A stretch of DNA of 5,921 nt, from positions 1-5,921 of the forward strand of contig CAJZFF010000133.1 of assembly GCA_915069725.1 (NCBI GenBank), in the 5' to 3' direction. A program made the position numbers and the translations under genes. This document shows, piece by piece, positions 1 to 5,861 of this stretch; within the stretch, counting starts at the first letter, position 1; the number at the start of each line of letters is the position of its first letter. This DNA is from an uncultured Actinomyces sp. (GTDB lineage: Bacteria > Actinomycetota > Actinomycetes > Actinomycetales > Actinomycetaceae). The notes below the pieces were generated by a model. The model had not been told where the DNA came from and did not search any database. It worked only from the letters and a program-made list of their open reading frames with translations.

Positions 1-1316
1 CGACCAGCGAGCTGACCGGTGTGCCGGTGGCCGTCAAGGACCTCATCGTCACCCGTGGCCAGGTCACGACCGCCGCCTCACGGATCCTCGAGGGATGGGT
101 GCCGCCCTATGACGCCACCCTCGTGCGCAACCTGCGCGCCGCACGCACCCCGATCCTGGGCAAGACCAATCTCGACGAGTTCGCCATGGGCGGCTCCACC
201 GAGCACTCGGCCTTCGGCCGCACCGCCAACCCCTGGGACCTGGGCCGCATCCCGGGAGGATCCTCGGGTGGCTCGGCCGCGGCCGTGGGCGCCTACGAGG
301 CCCCCGTGGCCGTGGGCACCGACACCGGAGGCTCGATCCGCCAGCCCGCGGCCGTCACCGGCACGGTTGGCGTCAAGCCGACCTACGGCACGGTCTCGCG
401 CTTCGGCGTCATCGCCATGGCCTCCTCCCTCGACACGCCCGGCCCCATGGCCCGCACGGTGCTGGACACCGCCCTGCTGCACGACGTCATCGCCTCTCAC
501 GACCCGCTGGACTCGACCTCGCTGCCGGACGCCCCGCGCGACATGGCCGCGGTGGTCCGGGCCGCCCAGGAGGGGAGGGACCTGACCGGACTGCGGGTCG
601 GCGTCATCTCCGAGCTCGACGGCGGAGAGGGCTACCACGACGGCGTCGTGGCCTCCTTCCACGCCGCCCTGGAGCTGCTCGAGGCGGCGGGCGCGCAGGT
701 GGAGACCGTCTCCCTGCCGCACCTGGAGTACGCGCTGGACGCGTACTACCTCATCATGCCCGCCGAGGCCTCCTCCAACCTGGCCCGCTACGACGGGATG
801 CGCTACGGCCTGCGGGTCGAGCCGACGTCGGGACCCGTCACCGCCGAGACCGTCATGGCGGCCACCCGCGGGGCGGGCTTCGGCGACGAGGTCAAGCGCC
901 GCATCATCCTGGGCACCCACGTGCTGTCGGCCGGCTACTACGACGCCTACTACGGCTCGGCCCAGAAGGTACGCACTCTCGTGCAGCGCGACTTCGCCGC
1001 CGCCTGGGACAAGGCGGACATCCTCGTCTCGCCCACCGCTCCGGTGACGGCCTACCGCTTCGGGGAGAAGGACGACCCGCTGGCGATGTACAAGCTGGAC
1101 GTGACCACGATCCCGGCCAACCTCGCGGGGGTCCCCGGCATGAGCCTGCCCTCGGGCCTGAGCGATGACGGGCTTCCGGTGGGCTTCCAGATCCTGGCGC
1201 CGCAGAGGGCCGATGACCGCCTGTACCGCGTGGGTGCCGTCCTGGAGGCCGCGCTGGAGGAGACATGGGGGGCGCCGCTGCTGTCGCGTGCGCCCGAGCT
1301 GGAGGAGACACGATGA
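1..1316 (+). CDS. gatA: Glu-tRNA(Gln)/Asp-tRNA(Asn) amidotransferase subunit A, 5'-truncated by window edge
   Basis: Amidase subunit of the cytoplasmic GatCAB complex. It hydrolyses glutamine and passes ammonia to GatB, which converts Glu-tRNA(Gln) or Asp-tRNA(Asn) to the correctly amidated form. The frame is open from base 3 and the ~438 visible residues lack roughly the first 50-70 of a family usually near 490, so the GTG at 21 is an internal Val and not the start. Amidase-signature features are all visible: the catalytic Lys in VAVKDL (codon 36-38), the cis-Ser in GGSSGGS (codon 261-263), and the nucleophile Ser in [11 protein letters not shown] (codon 333-335). The two serines are 24 residues apart, as in other amidase-signature enzymes. 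The conserved [11 protein letters not shown] and [10 protein letters not shown] stretches follow. The TGA stop overlaps the gatB ATG, indicating translational coupling. gatC is expected upstream. No frameshift is seen. Confidence 0.97.
   Translation, partial: TSELTGVPVAVKDLIVTRGQVTTAASRILEGWVPPYDATLVRNLRAARTPILGKTNLDEFAMGGSTEHSAFGRTANPWDLGRIPGGSSGGSAAAVGAYEAPVAVGTDTGGSIRQPAAVTGTVGVKPTYGTVSRFGVIAMASSLDTPGPMARTVLDTALLHDVIASHDPLDSTSLPDAPRDMAAVVRAAQEGRDLTGLRVGVISELDGGEGYHDGVVASFHAALELLEAAGAQVETVSLPHLEYALDAYYLIMPAEASSNLARYDGMRYGLRVEPTSGPVTAETVMAATRGAGFGDEVKRRIILGTHVLSAGYYDAYYGSAQKVRTLVQRDFAAAWDKADILVSPTAPVTAYRFGEKDDPLAMYKLDVTTIPANLAGVPGMSLPSGLSDDGLPVGFQILAPQRADDRLYRVGAVLEAALEETWGAPLLSRAPELEETR
1301..1316 (+). 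promoter_or_regulatory. gatB ribosome binding site and gatA/gatB ATGA overlap
   Basis: GGAGGAG at 1301-1307 lies 5 nt before the ATG at 1313. The same four bases ATGA (1313-1316) hold the gatB start and the gatA stop. This strong Shine-Dalgarno decides the start; the upstream in-frame ATG at 1265 has no comparable site and would give a non-conserved 16-residue extension. The arrangement suggests reinitiation coupling that keeps GatA and GatB in balance. Confidence 0.9.
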
Positions 1317-2809
1317 GTGACACGCTGATGGACTTCGACGAGGCCGTTCGTCGCTATGACCCGGTCCTGGGACTCGAGGTGCACGTCGAGCTGGGGACCG
1401 CCACCAAGATGTTCGATGCCGCCCCCAACGTCTTCGGTGCTCAGCCCAACACGATGGTGACCCCCACGTCGGTGGGACTACCCGGGGCGCTGCCGGTGGT
1501 CAACGCCCGCGGCGTGGAGTACGCCATCCGCATCGGCCTGGCGCTGGGATGTGAGATCGCGCAGTCCTGCCGCTTCGCCCGGAAGAACTACTTCTACCCG
1601 GACCTGGCCAAGGACTTCCAGACCTCCCAGTCCGATGAGCCCATCGCCTACGACGGCGCCCTGGAGATCGAGATGGAGGACGGCTCCTTCTTCACCATCC
1701 CGATCGAGCGGGCCCACATGGAGGAGGACGCCGGCAAGAACACCCACATCGGGGGTGCCGACGGCCGTATCGAGGGCGCCAGCCACTCCCTGGTGGACTA
1801 CAACCGCGCCGGCGTGCCGCTGGTGGAGATCGTCACCCGACCCATCGAGGGCACCGGCGCCAGGGCGCCTCAGGTCGCCGCCGCCTACGTGCGCACCCTG
1901 CGCGACATCTTCCGGGCCCTGGGCGTCTCCGAGGCGCGCATGGAGCGCGGCAACGTGCGCGCGGACGTCAACGTCTCCCTGCGCGAGTCGCCCGACGCGC
2001 CGCTGGGAACCCGCACGGAGACCAAGAACGTCAACACCTTCCGTGGGATCGAGCAGGTCGTCCGCTACGAGATCCAGCGTCAGGCCGCCATCCTGGCCGC
2101 CGGGGGAGAGGTGCTTCAGGAGACCCGTCACGGCCAGGCCGACGGCACCACTCGTGCCGGTCGCGTCAAGTCCGACGCCGACGACTACCGCTACTTCCCA
2201 GAGCCGGACCTCGTGCCGGTGGCGCCCGGCCGTGAGTGGGTCGAGGAGATCCGTGCGGGCCTGCCTGAGATGCCGGCGGCCAAGCGTCGTCGCCTCAAGG
2301 CCGAGTGGGGCCTGAGCGACACCGAGATGCGCGACGTCGTCAACGCCGGGGCGCTCGAGCTCATCGAGGCCACCGCGGCAGCGGGGATCACCGGCCAGGC
2401 CGCCCGCAAGTGGTGGATGGGTGAGCTCTCCCGCACAGCCAAGGAGCAGGAGACGGCCCTGGAGGACATGGCCGTCACGCCTAAGCAGATCGCCGAGCTG
2501 CAAGGGCTGGTGGACTCCGGTCGCCTGACCGACAAGCTCGCCCGCCAGGTTCTCGAAGGGGTCCTGGCCGGCGAAGGTGATCCTGAGGCCGTGGCCGCCG
2601 CTCGCGGGCTCGAGGTCGTCTCCGACGACTCCGCGCTGCTGGTCGCTGTGGACGAGGCCCTGGCCGCCAACCCGGACGTGGCGGACAAGATCCGCGGCGG
2701 TAAGGTCCAGGCGGCCGGCGCCATCGTCGGAGCCGTCATGAAGGCGACCCGCGGCCAGGCCGATGCCAAGCGCGTGCGTGAGCTCGTCATGGAGCGCGTG
2801 CAGGGCTGA
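1313..2809 (+). CDS. gatB: Glu-tRNA(Gln)/Asp-tRNA(Asn) amidotransferase subunit B
   Basis: Kinase/transamidase subunit of GatCAB: it phosphorylates the side chain of mischarged Glu-tRNA(Gln) or Asp-tRNA(Asn) with ATP, then amidates it with ammonia from GatA. The product is 498 aa, normal for full-length GatB. Visible landmarks are the N-terminal [15 protein letters not shown] motif (about residues 20-34, whose E-x-H-x-E residues belong to the metal/ATP site), [13 protein letters not shown], the family signature [14 protein letters not shown] (about 161-174), [12 protein letters not shown], and [10 protein letters not shown]. The C-terminal ~150 residues match the helical and YqeY-like tail that grips the tRNA. 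Start choice rests on the Shine-Dalgarno at 1301 and the ATGA overlap with gatA. Oddity: where many homologues carry CxC and CPVC zinc ligands, this protein reads MFDAAP and TPTSVGLPG, so that zinc site is absent. Identification is firm; whether the complex acts on Gln, Asn or both tRNAs cannot be read from here. Confidence 0.98.
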   Translation: MSDTLMDFDEAVRRYDPVLGLEVHVELGTATKMFDAAPNVFGAQPNTMVTPTSVGLPGALPVVNARGVEYAIRIGLALGCEIAQSCRFARKNYFYPDLAKDFQTSQSDEPIAYDGALEIEMEDGSFFTIPIERAHMEEDAGKNTHIGGADGRIEGASHSLVDYNRAGVPLVEIVTRPIEGTGARAPQVAAAYVRTLRDIFRALGVSEARMERGNVRADVNVSLRESPDAPLGTRTETKNVNTFRGIEQVVRYEIQRQAAILAAGGEVLQETRHGQADGTTRAGRVKSDADDYRYFPEPDLVPVAPGREWVEEIRAGLPEMPAAKRRRLKAEWGLSDTEMRDVVNAGALELIEATAAAGITGQAARKWWMGELSRTAKEQETALEDMAVTPKQIAELQGLVDSGRLTDKLARQVLEGVLAGEGDPEAVAAARGLEVVSDDSALLVAVDEALAANPDVADKIRGGKVQAAGAIVGAVMKATRGQADAKRVRELVMERVQG

Positions 2810-2873
2810 GGCGGGTCTCACCACTCGTCTCCTGAAGCCTCCCTCCGTACAGCTGCCCTCTTGCGTCGAGGCC

Positions 2874-2886
2874 GGCTCGGAGTACT
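2874..2886. repeat. 13-nt direct repeat, copy 1 (contains a 12-bp palindrome start)
   Basis: GGCTCGGAGTACT occurs here and again exactly at 3089-3101, both in the gap between gatB and the malic enzyme gene. In this copy the sequence runs into a perfect 12-bp palindrome, CGGAGTACTCCG (2878-2889), the shape of a dimeric regulator site. It also touches the left arm of the 2886-2929 hairpin. Confidence 0.6.
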
Positions 2887-2929
2887 CCGGCCCGTCACCG
2901 CTGCATCCAGCCAGTGGTGACGGGCCGGA
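2886..2929 (+). terminator. strong stem-loop after gatB, probable operon terminator
   Basis: An 18-bp stem pairs 2886-2903 with 2912-2929 around an 8-nt loop (2904-2911). The outer 14 pairs are perfect, including CCGGCCCGTCACC against its complement, followed by one G-U pair (2900/2915) and three more Watson-Crick pairs. It begins 77 nt after the gatB stop. No clean U-tract follows, only scattered T's, as is common for high-GC actinobacterial terminators. It could instead protect the mRNA 3' end or act as a regulatory hairpin. Confidence 0.7.
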
Positions 2930-3017
2930 CTGTCCGTTGTCGGCGGTTTCCTTCAGTATCTCCGGTGGCTCGCGTCGGTGATGGAGAGGTTGCGCGCAGG
3001 GTGAGATTGCTTGCGAA

Positions 3018-3070
3018 AGCCACTCGGAATCTCAGCATCCGGTCCTAATAGGACCGTCATCCGAGTGGCT
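3018..3070 (+). promoter_or_regulatory. nested inverted repeat in malic enzyme upstream region
   Basis: An outer perfect 11-bp stem pairs AGCCACTCGGA (3018-3028) with 3060-3070. Inside it, a 7-bp stem pairs 3040-3046 with 3050-3056 around loop AAT. A competing pairing also exists: TGAGATT (3002-3008) with AATCTCA (3028-3034), which shares a base with the outer stem. It ends 66 nt before the malic enzyme ATG. It could be a structured 5' leader, an attenuator or a pair of operator half-sites. No known riboswitch class was recognised, and there is no U-tract to call it a terminator. Confidence 0.45.
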
Positions 3071-3088
3071 GGCGGTCGGTGGGAGATA

Positions 3089-3101
3089 GGCTCGGAGTAC
3101 T
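3089..3101. repeat. 13-nt direct repeat, copy 2, upstream of malic enzyme gene
   Basis: Exact second copy of GGCTCGGAGTACT, 36 nt before the malic enzyme ATG. Here the palindrome is not completed (CGGAGTACTGACG). It overlaps a weak -10-like TAGGCT (3087-3092), so a protein bound here could affect transcription start. No convincing -35 is visible, and that promoter reading is tentative. Confidence 0.5.
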
Positions 3102-3125
3102 GACGTCAAGTCCCGCCCATCCCAC

Positions 3126-3136
3126 GAGGAGTGCCC
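3126..3136 (+). promoter_or_regulatory. malic enzyme ribosome binding site
   Basis: GAGGAG at 3126-3131 is 5 nt before the ATG at 3137. The alternative GTG at 3131 overlaps the Shine-Dalgarno itself and is therefore an unlikely start, so the ATG is preferred. Confidence 0.8.
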
Positions 3137-4525
3137 ATGGTTCAGCCCAGTCCCAGTTACACCGTCGCCCTGTACCTCGAGGTGCCCGCCTCCCAGAAGG
3201 CGGTGGCCCGCCTGGTCGACACTGCCACTGCGACTGGTGCCATCGTCACCGGCGTTGACGTGGCCGATTCCGACGGTGACAGGCTCACTGTCAATCTCAC
3301 GGCCGACACCCGGGACTCCAAGCACCGCAACGAGCTGGTTGCCAAGTTGGAGGAGATTGACGGCGTCGTCGTCCGCAACGTCGGCGACTCGACCTTCCTG
3401 ACTCACGTCGGAGGCAAGATCGAGATCGCTAGCAAGTACCCGATTCACAACCGTCGTGACCTGGCCCGCGTCTACACCCCCGGAGTGGCCCGCGTCTGCA
3501 AGGCCATCTACGACCACCCCGAGCGCGCCCGGATGCTCACCATCAAGAAGAACACCGTCGCCGTCGTCACCGACGGGACCGCGGTCTTGGGGATGGGGGA
3601 CATCGGCCCGTCCGCTGCCATGCCCGTCATGGAGGGTAAGGCCGTTCTGTTCAAGCAGTTCGGCAACGTGGATGCCTGGCCGGTGGCCCTGGACACGAAG
3701 GACCCAGAGGAGATCATCTCCATCGTCAAGGCCATCGCCCCGGCCTACGGCGGCATCAACCTGGAGGACATCGCCGCCCCCAAGTGCTTCGACATCGAGG
3801 CCCGCCTGCGCGAGGAGCTCGACATCCCCGTCTTCCACGACGACCAGCACGGTACTGCCATCGTGACCCTGGCCGCTCTCATCAACGCCCTGAAGATCGT
3901 GGGCAAGAAGATCGAGGACGTGCGCATCGTCCTGTCCGGTGTCGGTGCGGCCGGCAACGCCATCGCCAAGCTGCTCATGGCGCACGGCGCCACCGACATC
4001 GTCGGTTACGGACGCACCGGGGCCCTGTCGTCGGTGGACACCGAGGGGATGAACGAGCACCGCAGGTGGCTCGCGGAGAACACCAACCCGCGTCAGGTGA
4101 CCGGCTCCCTCAAGGAGGGGCTCAAGGGGGCCGACGTCTTCATCGGCGTCTCGTCGGGCAACCTGCTCGAGCCCGAGGACCTGGAGGTCATGAACGACGG
4201 CGCCATCGTCTTCGCCATGGCCAACCCGATCCCCGAGGTCGACCCGATCCGTGCTGCCGACTACGCCGCCGTGGTGGCGACCGGACGCTCGGACTTCCCC
4301 AACCAGATCAACAATGTGCTGGCCTTCCCCGGGCTCTTCCGCGGCCTGCTGGACACTGGGATCACCGACATCTCGACCGAGCTGCTGAGAGCCGCGTCCA
4401 CCGGCATCGCGTCGGTGATCGCCGACGATGAGATCAGCCCTGTGTACATCATCCCCGGCGCCTTCGACACTCGGGTCGCCGATGCTGTGGCCAAGGCGGT
4501 CCGCAAGTTCGCCGAGGCGGAGTGA
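3137..4525 (+). CDS. malic enzyme with N-terminal ACT-like domain
   Basis: Oxidative decarboxylation of malate to pyruvate and CO2 with NAD(P), in the cytoplasm. The product is 462 aa, matching the short bacterial form plus a regulatory N-terminus. Residues ~8-85 look like an ACT domain ([10 protein letters not shown], then GVVVRNVGD), a ligand-sensing fold often found on amino-acid-controlled enzymes; its ligand is unknown. Catalytic residues are present: Tyr113 in YTPGVA, Lys168 in MEGKA, and metal ligands Glu210 and Asp211 (EDIAAP) plus Asp236 (HDDQHGT). The Rossmann loop is SGVGAAG (267-273), and [10 protein letters not shown] is conserved near the end. At the end of the second Rossmann strand, where NAD-type enzymes usually carry Asp, this one has GYGRTG (Gly292, Arg293), hinting at NADP preference. 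It stands alone between two gaps. Family assignment is firm; cofactor and regulator are inference. Confidence 0.96.
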   Translation: MVQPSPSYTVALYLEVPASQKAVARLVDTATATGAIVTGVDVADSDGDRLTVNLTADTRDSKHRNELVAKLEEIDGVVVRNVGDSTFLTHVGGKIEIASKYPIHNRRDLARVYTPGVARVCKAIYDHPERARMLTIKKNTVAVVTDGTAVLGMGDIGPSAAMPVMEGKAVLFKQFGNVDAWPVALDTKDPEEIISIVKAIAPAYGGINLEDIAAPKCFDIEARLREELDIPVFHDDQHGTAIVTLAALINALKIVGKKIEDVRIVLSGVGAAGNAIAKLLMAHGATDIVGYGRTGALSSVDTEGMNEHRRWLAENTNPRQVTGSLKEGLKGADVFIGVSSGNLLEPEDLEVMNDGAIVFAMANPIPEVDPIRAADYAAVVATGRSDFPNQINNVLAFPGLFRGLLDTGITDISTELLRAASTGIASVIADDEISPVYIIPGAFDTRVADAVAKAVRKFAEAE

Positions 4526-4551
4526 GACGCGTAGGTTCCATGTGACATGGC

Positions 4552-4589
4552 CAGGGGCGTGAAACACCTTCGGGTGTTTCACGCCCCTG
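4552..4589. terminator. bidirectional UUCG-loop terminator between convergent genes
   Basis: A perfect 17-bp stem pairs 4552-4568 with 4573-4589 and is closed by C(UUCG)G, an unusually stable RNA tetraloop. It starts 26 nt after the malic enzyme stop and lies 56 nt beyond the DoxX-like gene's stop on the other strand, so it can terminate both. On the minus strand the loop reads CGAA instead. Neither side has a clear U-tract. Confidence 0.88.
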
Positions 4590-4595
4590 ACGGTA

Positions 4596-4613
4596 CTCAG
4601 GATGCGGCCTGAG
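4596..4613 (-). other. small hairpin downstream of the DoxX-like gene
   Basis: CTCAGG (4596-4601) pairs with CCTGAG (4608-4613) around a 6-nt loop. It falls between the DoxX-like stop and the large UUCG stem. It may assist termination of the minus-strand transcript, but a 6-bp stem is weak evidence on its own. Confidence 0.3.
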
Positions 4614-4645
4614 CTCGCTCGTCGGTCACGACAACGTCGGAGACA

Positions 4646-5203
4646 TCAGCGCAGCCAGGAGTCGCCGACCAGGCGAGACCACCAGGTGCCCAGCCCCAGG
4701 GTGTCGCCGGCCCGAGTCAGGGCGAAGAGAATGGCGGACAGGGTCAGAACCCAGTGGAGATCGACCAGGGGGTTGGCCGCCGCGTTCTCGGTACCTCCGG
4801 TTCCGATGGGCCACAGGGCCAGATACAACGGCACCATGAGTGCTGAGGCCGCGAAGGCGCTCACCTTGAGTCCGATGCCCAGAGTCAGGGCGACGCCGAC
4901 TCCGAGCATCCCGGCCATGAACAGCCAGTCGCTCACCGGGTTGGCCAGCAGCTCGAAGGCGCTCCCGAAGGGGCTGTGGACCGCCACGCCCTTGATGAAG
5001 CCCTGGGCGGGCTGACCTCCGTTGATCCAGGCCATCTGACGAGGGGTAGAGAATCCGAGGCCGAAAGTCTTGTCCAGGAAGGTCCACAGGAAGATGAAGC
5101 CGACGACGATCCGCAGGACGGCCAGCACGATGCGAGCCGACGGGCTGGTCACGATCTCGGATCCGGAACGAGGGCGCTTGGCGCCGCGAGTGGAAGCAGG
5201 CAC
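4646..5203 (-). CDS. DoxX-like integral membrane protein
   Basis: A 185-aa membrane protein that I place in the DoxX/DoxD-like superfamily. A basic N-terminal tail (GAKRPRSG) precedes four predicted helices, about residues 24-43, 91-111, 113-132 and 146-163. Family-like landmarks are WTFLDKTFGLGF just after helix 1, a long loop with WINGGQPAQGF, NPLVDLHWVL leading into helix 4, and a GAGxTxGLG-like end (RAGDTLGLG). There is no cleavable signal peptide. DoxX relatives are linked to quinone or thiol redox chemistry, but most are uncharacterised and nothing here shows the substrate. The GTG start is supported by AAGGAG 8 nt upstream. It is transcribed alone, convergent with the malic enzyme gene and divergent from the rRNA operon. 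Fold assignment is fairly sure, function unknown. Confidence 0.85.
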   Translation of the reverse strand: MPASTRGAKRPRSGSEIVTSPSARIVLAVLRIVVGFIFLWTFLDKTFGLGFSTPRQMAWINGGQPAQGFIKGVAVHSPFGSAFELLANPVSDWLFMAGMLGVGVALTLGIGLKVSAFAASALMVPLYLALWPIGTGGTENAAANPLVDLHWVLTLSAILFALTRAGDTLGLGTWWSRLVGDSWLR

Positions 5204-5217
5204 GGGAGGTGCTCCTT
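5204..5217 (-). promoter_or_regulatory. ribosome binding site of DoxX-like gene
   Basis: On the minus strand AAGGAG (plus positions 5212-5217) precedes the GTG at 5203-5201 by 8 nt. This supports GTG as the start codon. Confidence 0.75.
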
Positions 5218-5275
5218 GATGGTCGCTGGGGTCCGATGCCGGACACCAGTAGTTGAATGGTAAACTGACTGGCCG

Positions 5276-5281
5276 ATTGTA
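5276..5281 (-). promoter_or_regulatory. possible -10 of the DoxX-like gene promoter
   Basis: On the minus strand positions 5281-5276 read TACAAT, five of six matches to TATAAT, about 73 nt before the GTG start. No good TTGACA-like -35 lies 16-19 nt upstream, so the promoter would be weak or activator-dependent. The repeated GCATATCGA element sits immediately beyond it. Confidence 0.4.
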
Positions 5282-5282
5282 G

Positions 5283-5347
5283 GCATATCGAAGTGCTTGG
5301 TGGATACTGACGAACGGCGGGGTGTCGCCAACGCATATCGATGCGTT
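5283..5347. promoter_or_regulatory. candidate operator pair: repeated GCATATCGA with palindrome
   Basis: GCATATCGA occurs at 5283-5291 and again at 5333-5341, exactly 50 bp apart or nearly five helical turns. The second copy lies within a palindrome, AACGCAT (5330-5336) and ATGCGTT (5341-5347) around ATCG. The first copy is a degenerate version (GCA...TGC). The first copy sits just upstream of the possible -10 for the minus-strand gene. The layout fits a regulator binding two sites on one face of the DNA, but no regulator gene is in view. Confidence 0.4.
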
Positions 5348-5407
5348 CGTTGAAACGGTTGGAATGACAAGGGAAAGTTGATGTGTCCTGGATCATGGGA
5401 GATCGGT

Positions 5408-5438
5408 TTGACGTCCGTGGGGTGGACCTGCCTAAAGT
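5408..5438 (+). promoter_or_regulatory. candidate rRNA promoter P1
   Basis: TTGACG (5408-5413) and TAAAGT (5433-5438) are separated by 19 nt; reading the -10 as CTAAAG gives 18. The -35 shares the extended TTGACGTC with the second promoter downstream. Transcription would start near 5445, giving a leader of ~420 nt before 16S. Tandem promoters are usual for actinobacterial rrn operons. Confidence 0.55.
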
Positions 5439-5455
5439 ACAGCCCGCTGCCGAAC

Positions 5456-5482
5456 GGCCCGGGCCTTGCTCGGAAGCTTCCG
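5456..5482. repeat. two adjacent perfect palindromes between the rRNA promoters
   Basis: GGCCCGGGCC (5456-5465) is a 10-bp palindrome and CGGAAGCTTCCG (5471-5482) a 12-bp one. CTTGC (5465-5469) can also pair with GCAAG (5486-5490), closing a larger stem around the second. They lie just downstream of the P1 start region and may be a protein site or fold in the P1 transcript. Function unknown. Confidence 0.4.
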
Positions 5483-5541
5483 GCGGCAAGCTCACTACAA
5501 CAGAACGGCGATCGGTGTGACCGGGAACAATGTTTCTGAGG

Positions 5542-5571
5542 TTGACGTCGAACCAGAAAATGTTCTAGAGT
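5542..5571 (+). promoter_or_regulatory. candidate main rRNA promoter P2
   Basis: TTGACG (5542-5547) and TAGAGT (5566-5571) are separated by 18 nt, a spacing common at actinobacterial rRNA promoters. Transcription would begin near 5578, about 285 nt before 16S. This is the best sigma-70-type promoter in the window. Confidence 0.75.
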
Positions 5572-5613
5572 AGCGGAGTTGCTCGCCAGAGCGAAGTCAA
5601 GTCAGACGGCTTG

Positions 5614-5657
5614 ATCGAGTTCCGGCTGGGTGTGTTGTTTGAGAACTCGATAGTGTG
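5614..5657 (+). promoter_or_regulatory. rrn leader boxA-like antitermination element within a hairpin
   Basis: TGTTGTTTGAGAACTC (5633-5648) followed by GATAGTGTG resembles the conserved actinobacterial rrn leader/spacer element that contains boxA, where NusB-NusE antitermination factors load. ATCGAGTTC (5614-5622) is exactly complementary to GAACTCGAT (5643-5651), so the element's end can pair in a 9-bp stem with TGTTGTTTGA displayed in the 20-nt loop. A smaller 6-bp hairpin (5597-5602 with 5609-5614) abuts it upstream. The element is recognised from memory; the pairing is read directly. Confidence 0.65.
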
Positions 5658-5861
5658 TCATGTTTTTTATGCCATGGCCCTGGGGGCTGCGCGTGATTTT
5701 GGTTGTGTGTGGTTTTTGGGGTTTGTTTTGTTTTGGTTTGCCTGGCTCTCATTTCTTTTGTTGTGGGGGTTGGGTTGGGCCTGGTCTGGTTTTCTGGACT
5801 GTTGTACTGACTGTGGGTTCTGGCTGGCTGTTTGTGGTTGGTTGGGGCCTGGTTTTGTTGG
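5658..5861 (+). other. G/T-rich 16S rRNA leader
   Basis: This is the transcribed spacer between the boxA-like element and 16S. From 5701 to 5870 I count only 4 A and 18 C in 170 nt, so the RNA is almost all G and U. G-runs cluster at 5765-5779 (GGGGG, GGG, GGG spaced by TT). The stretch probably contains one arm of the 16S processing stem whose partner lies beyond the window, but this cannot be shown here. The open frames across it encode low-complexity Trp/Gly/Leu/Phe and are not genes. Confidence 0.7.

Noticed and set aside
21..23. GTG as the gatA start
   Set aside because: The frame continues upstream to the window edge, and the conserved residues before the catalytic Lys ([11 protein letters not shown]) cross this codon.
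1478..2824. 448-codon minus-strand frame opposite gatB (and a similar 516-codon one opposite the malic enzyme gene)
   Set aside because: Antisense frames stay open because high-GC codons give few stops. Their products are Gly/Asp/Val/His-rich with no family features.
2763..2981. 72-codon plus-strand frame overlapping the gatB 3' end
   Set aside because: No ribosome site, starts inside gatB, and spans the terminator hairpin.
3087..3092. TAGGCT as the -10 of a malic enzyme promoter
   Set aside because: No acceptable -35 at 16-19 nt upstream; mentioned only as overlapping the repeat, not called as a promoter.
4538..4550. Palindrome CCATGT-G-ACATGG after the malic enzyme stop
   Set aside because: Short arms and a one-base centre; it cannot fold as a useful hairpin and lies beside a far stronger stem.
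4626..5495. Long minus-strand open frame of 289 codons overlapping the DoxX-like gene
   Set aside because: It is another frame of the same region, has no Shine-Dalgarno or membrane pattern, and its N-terminal half covers the promoter gap. The 185-aa frame has the family landmarks.
5765..5784. Canonical four-run G-quadruplex in the rrn leader
   Set aside because: Only three runs of three or more G's are close together; the next is GG, so only a weaker two-layer form is possible.
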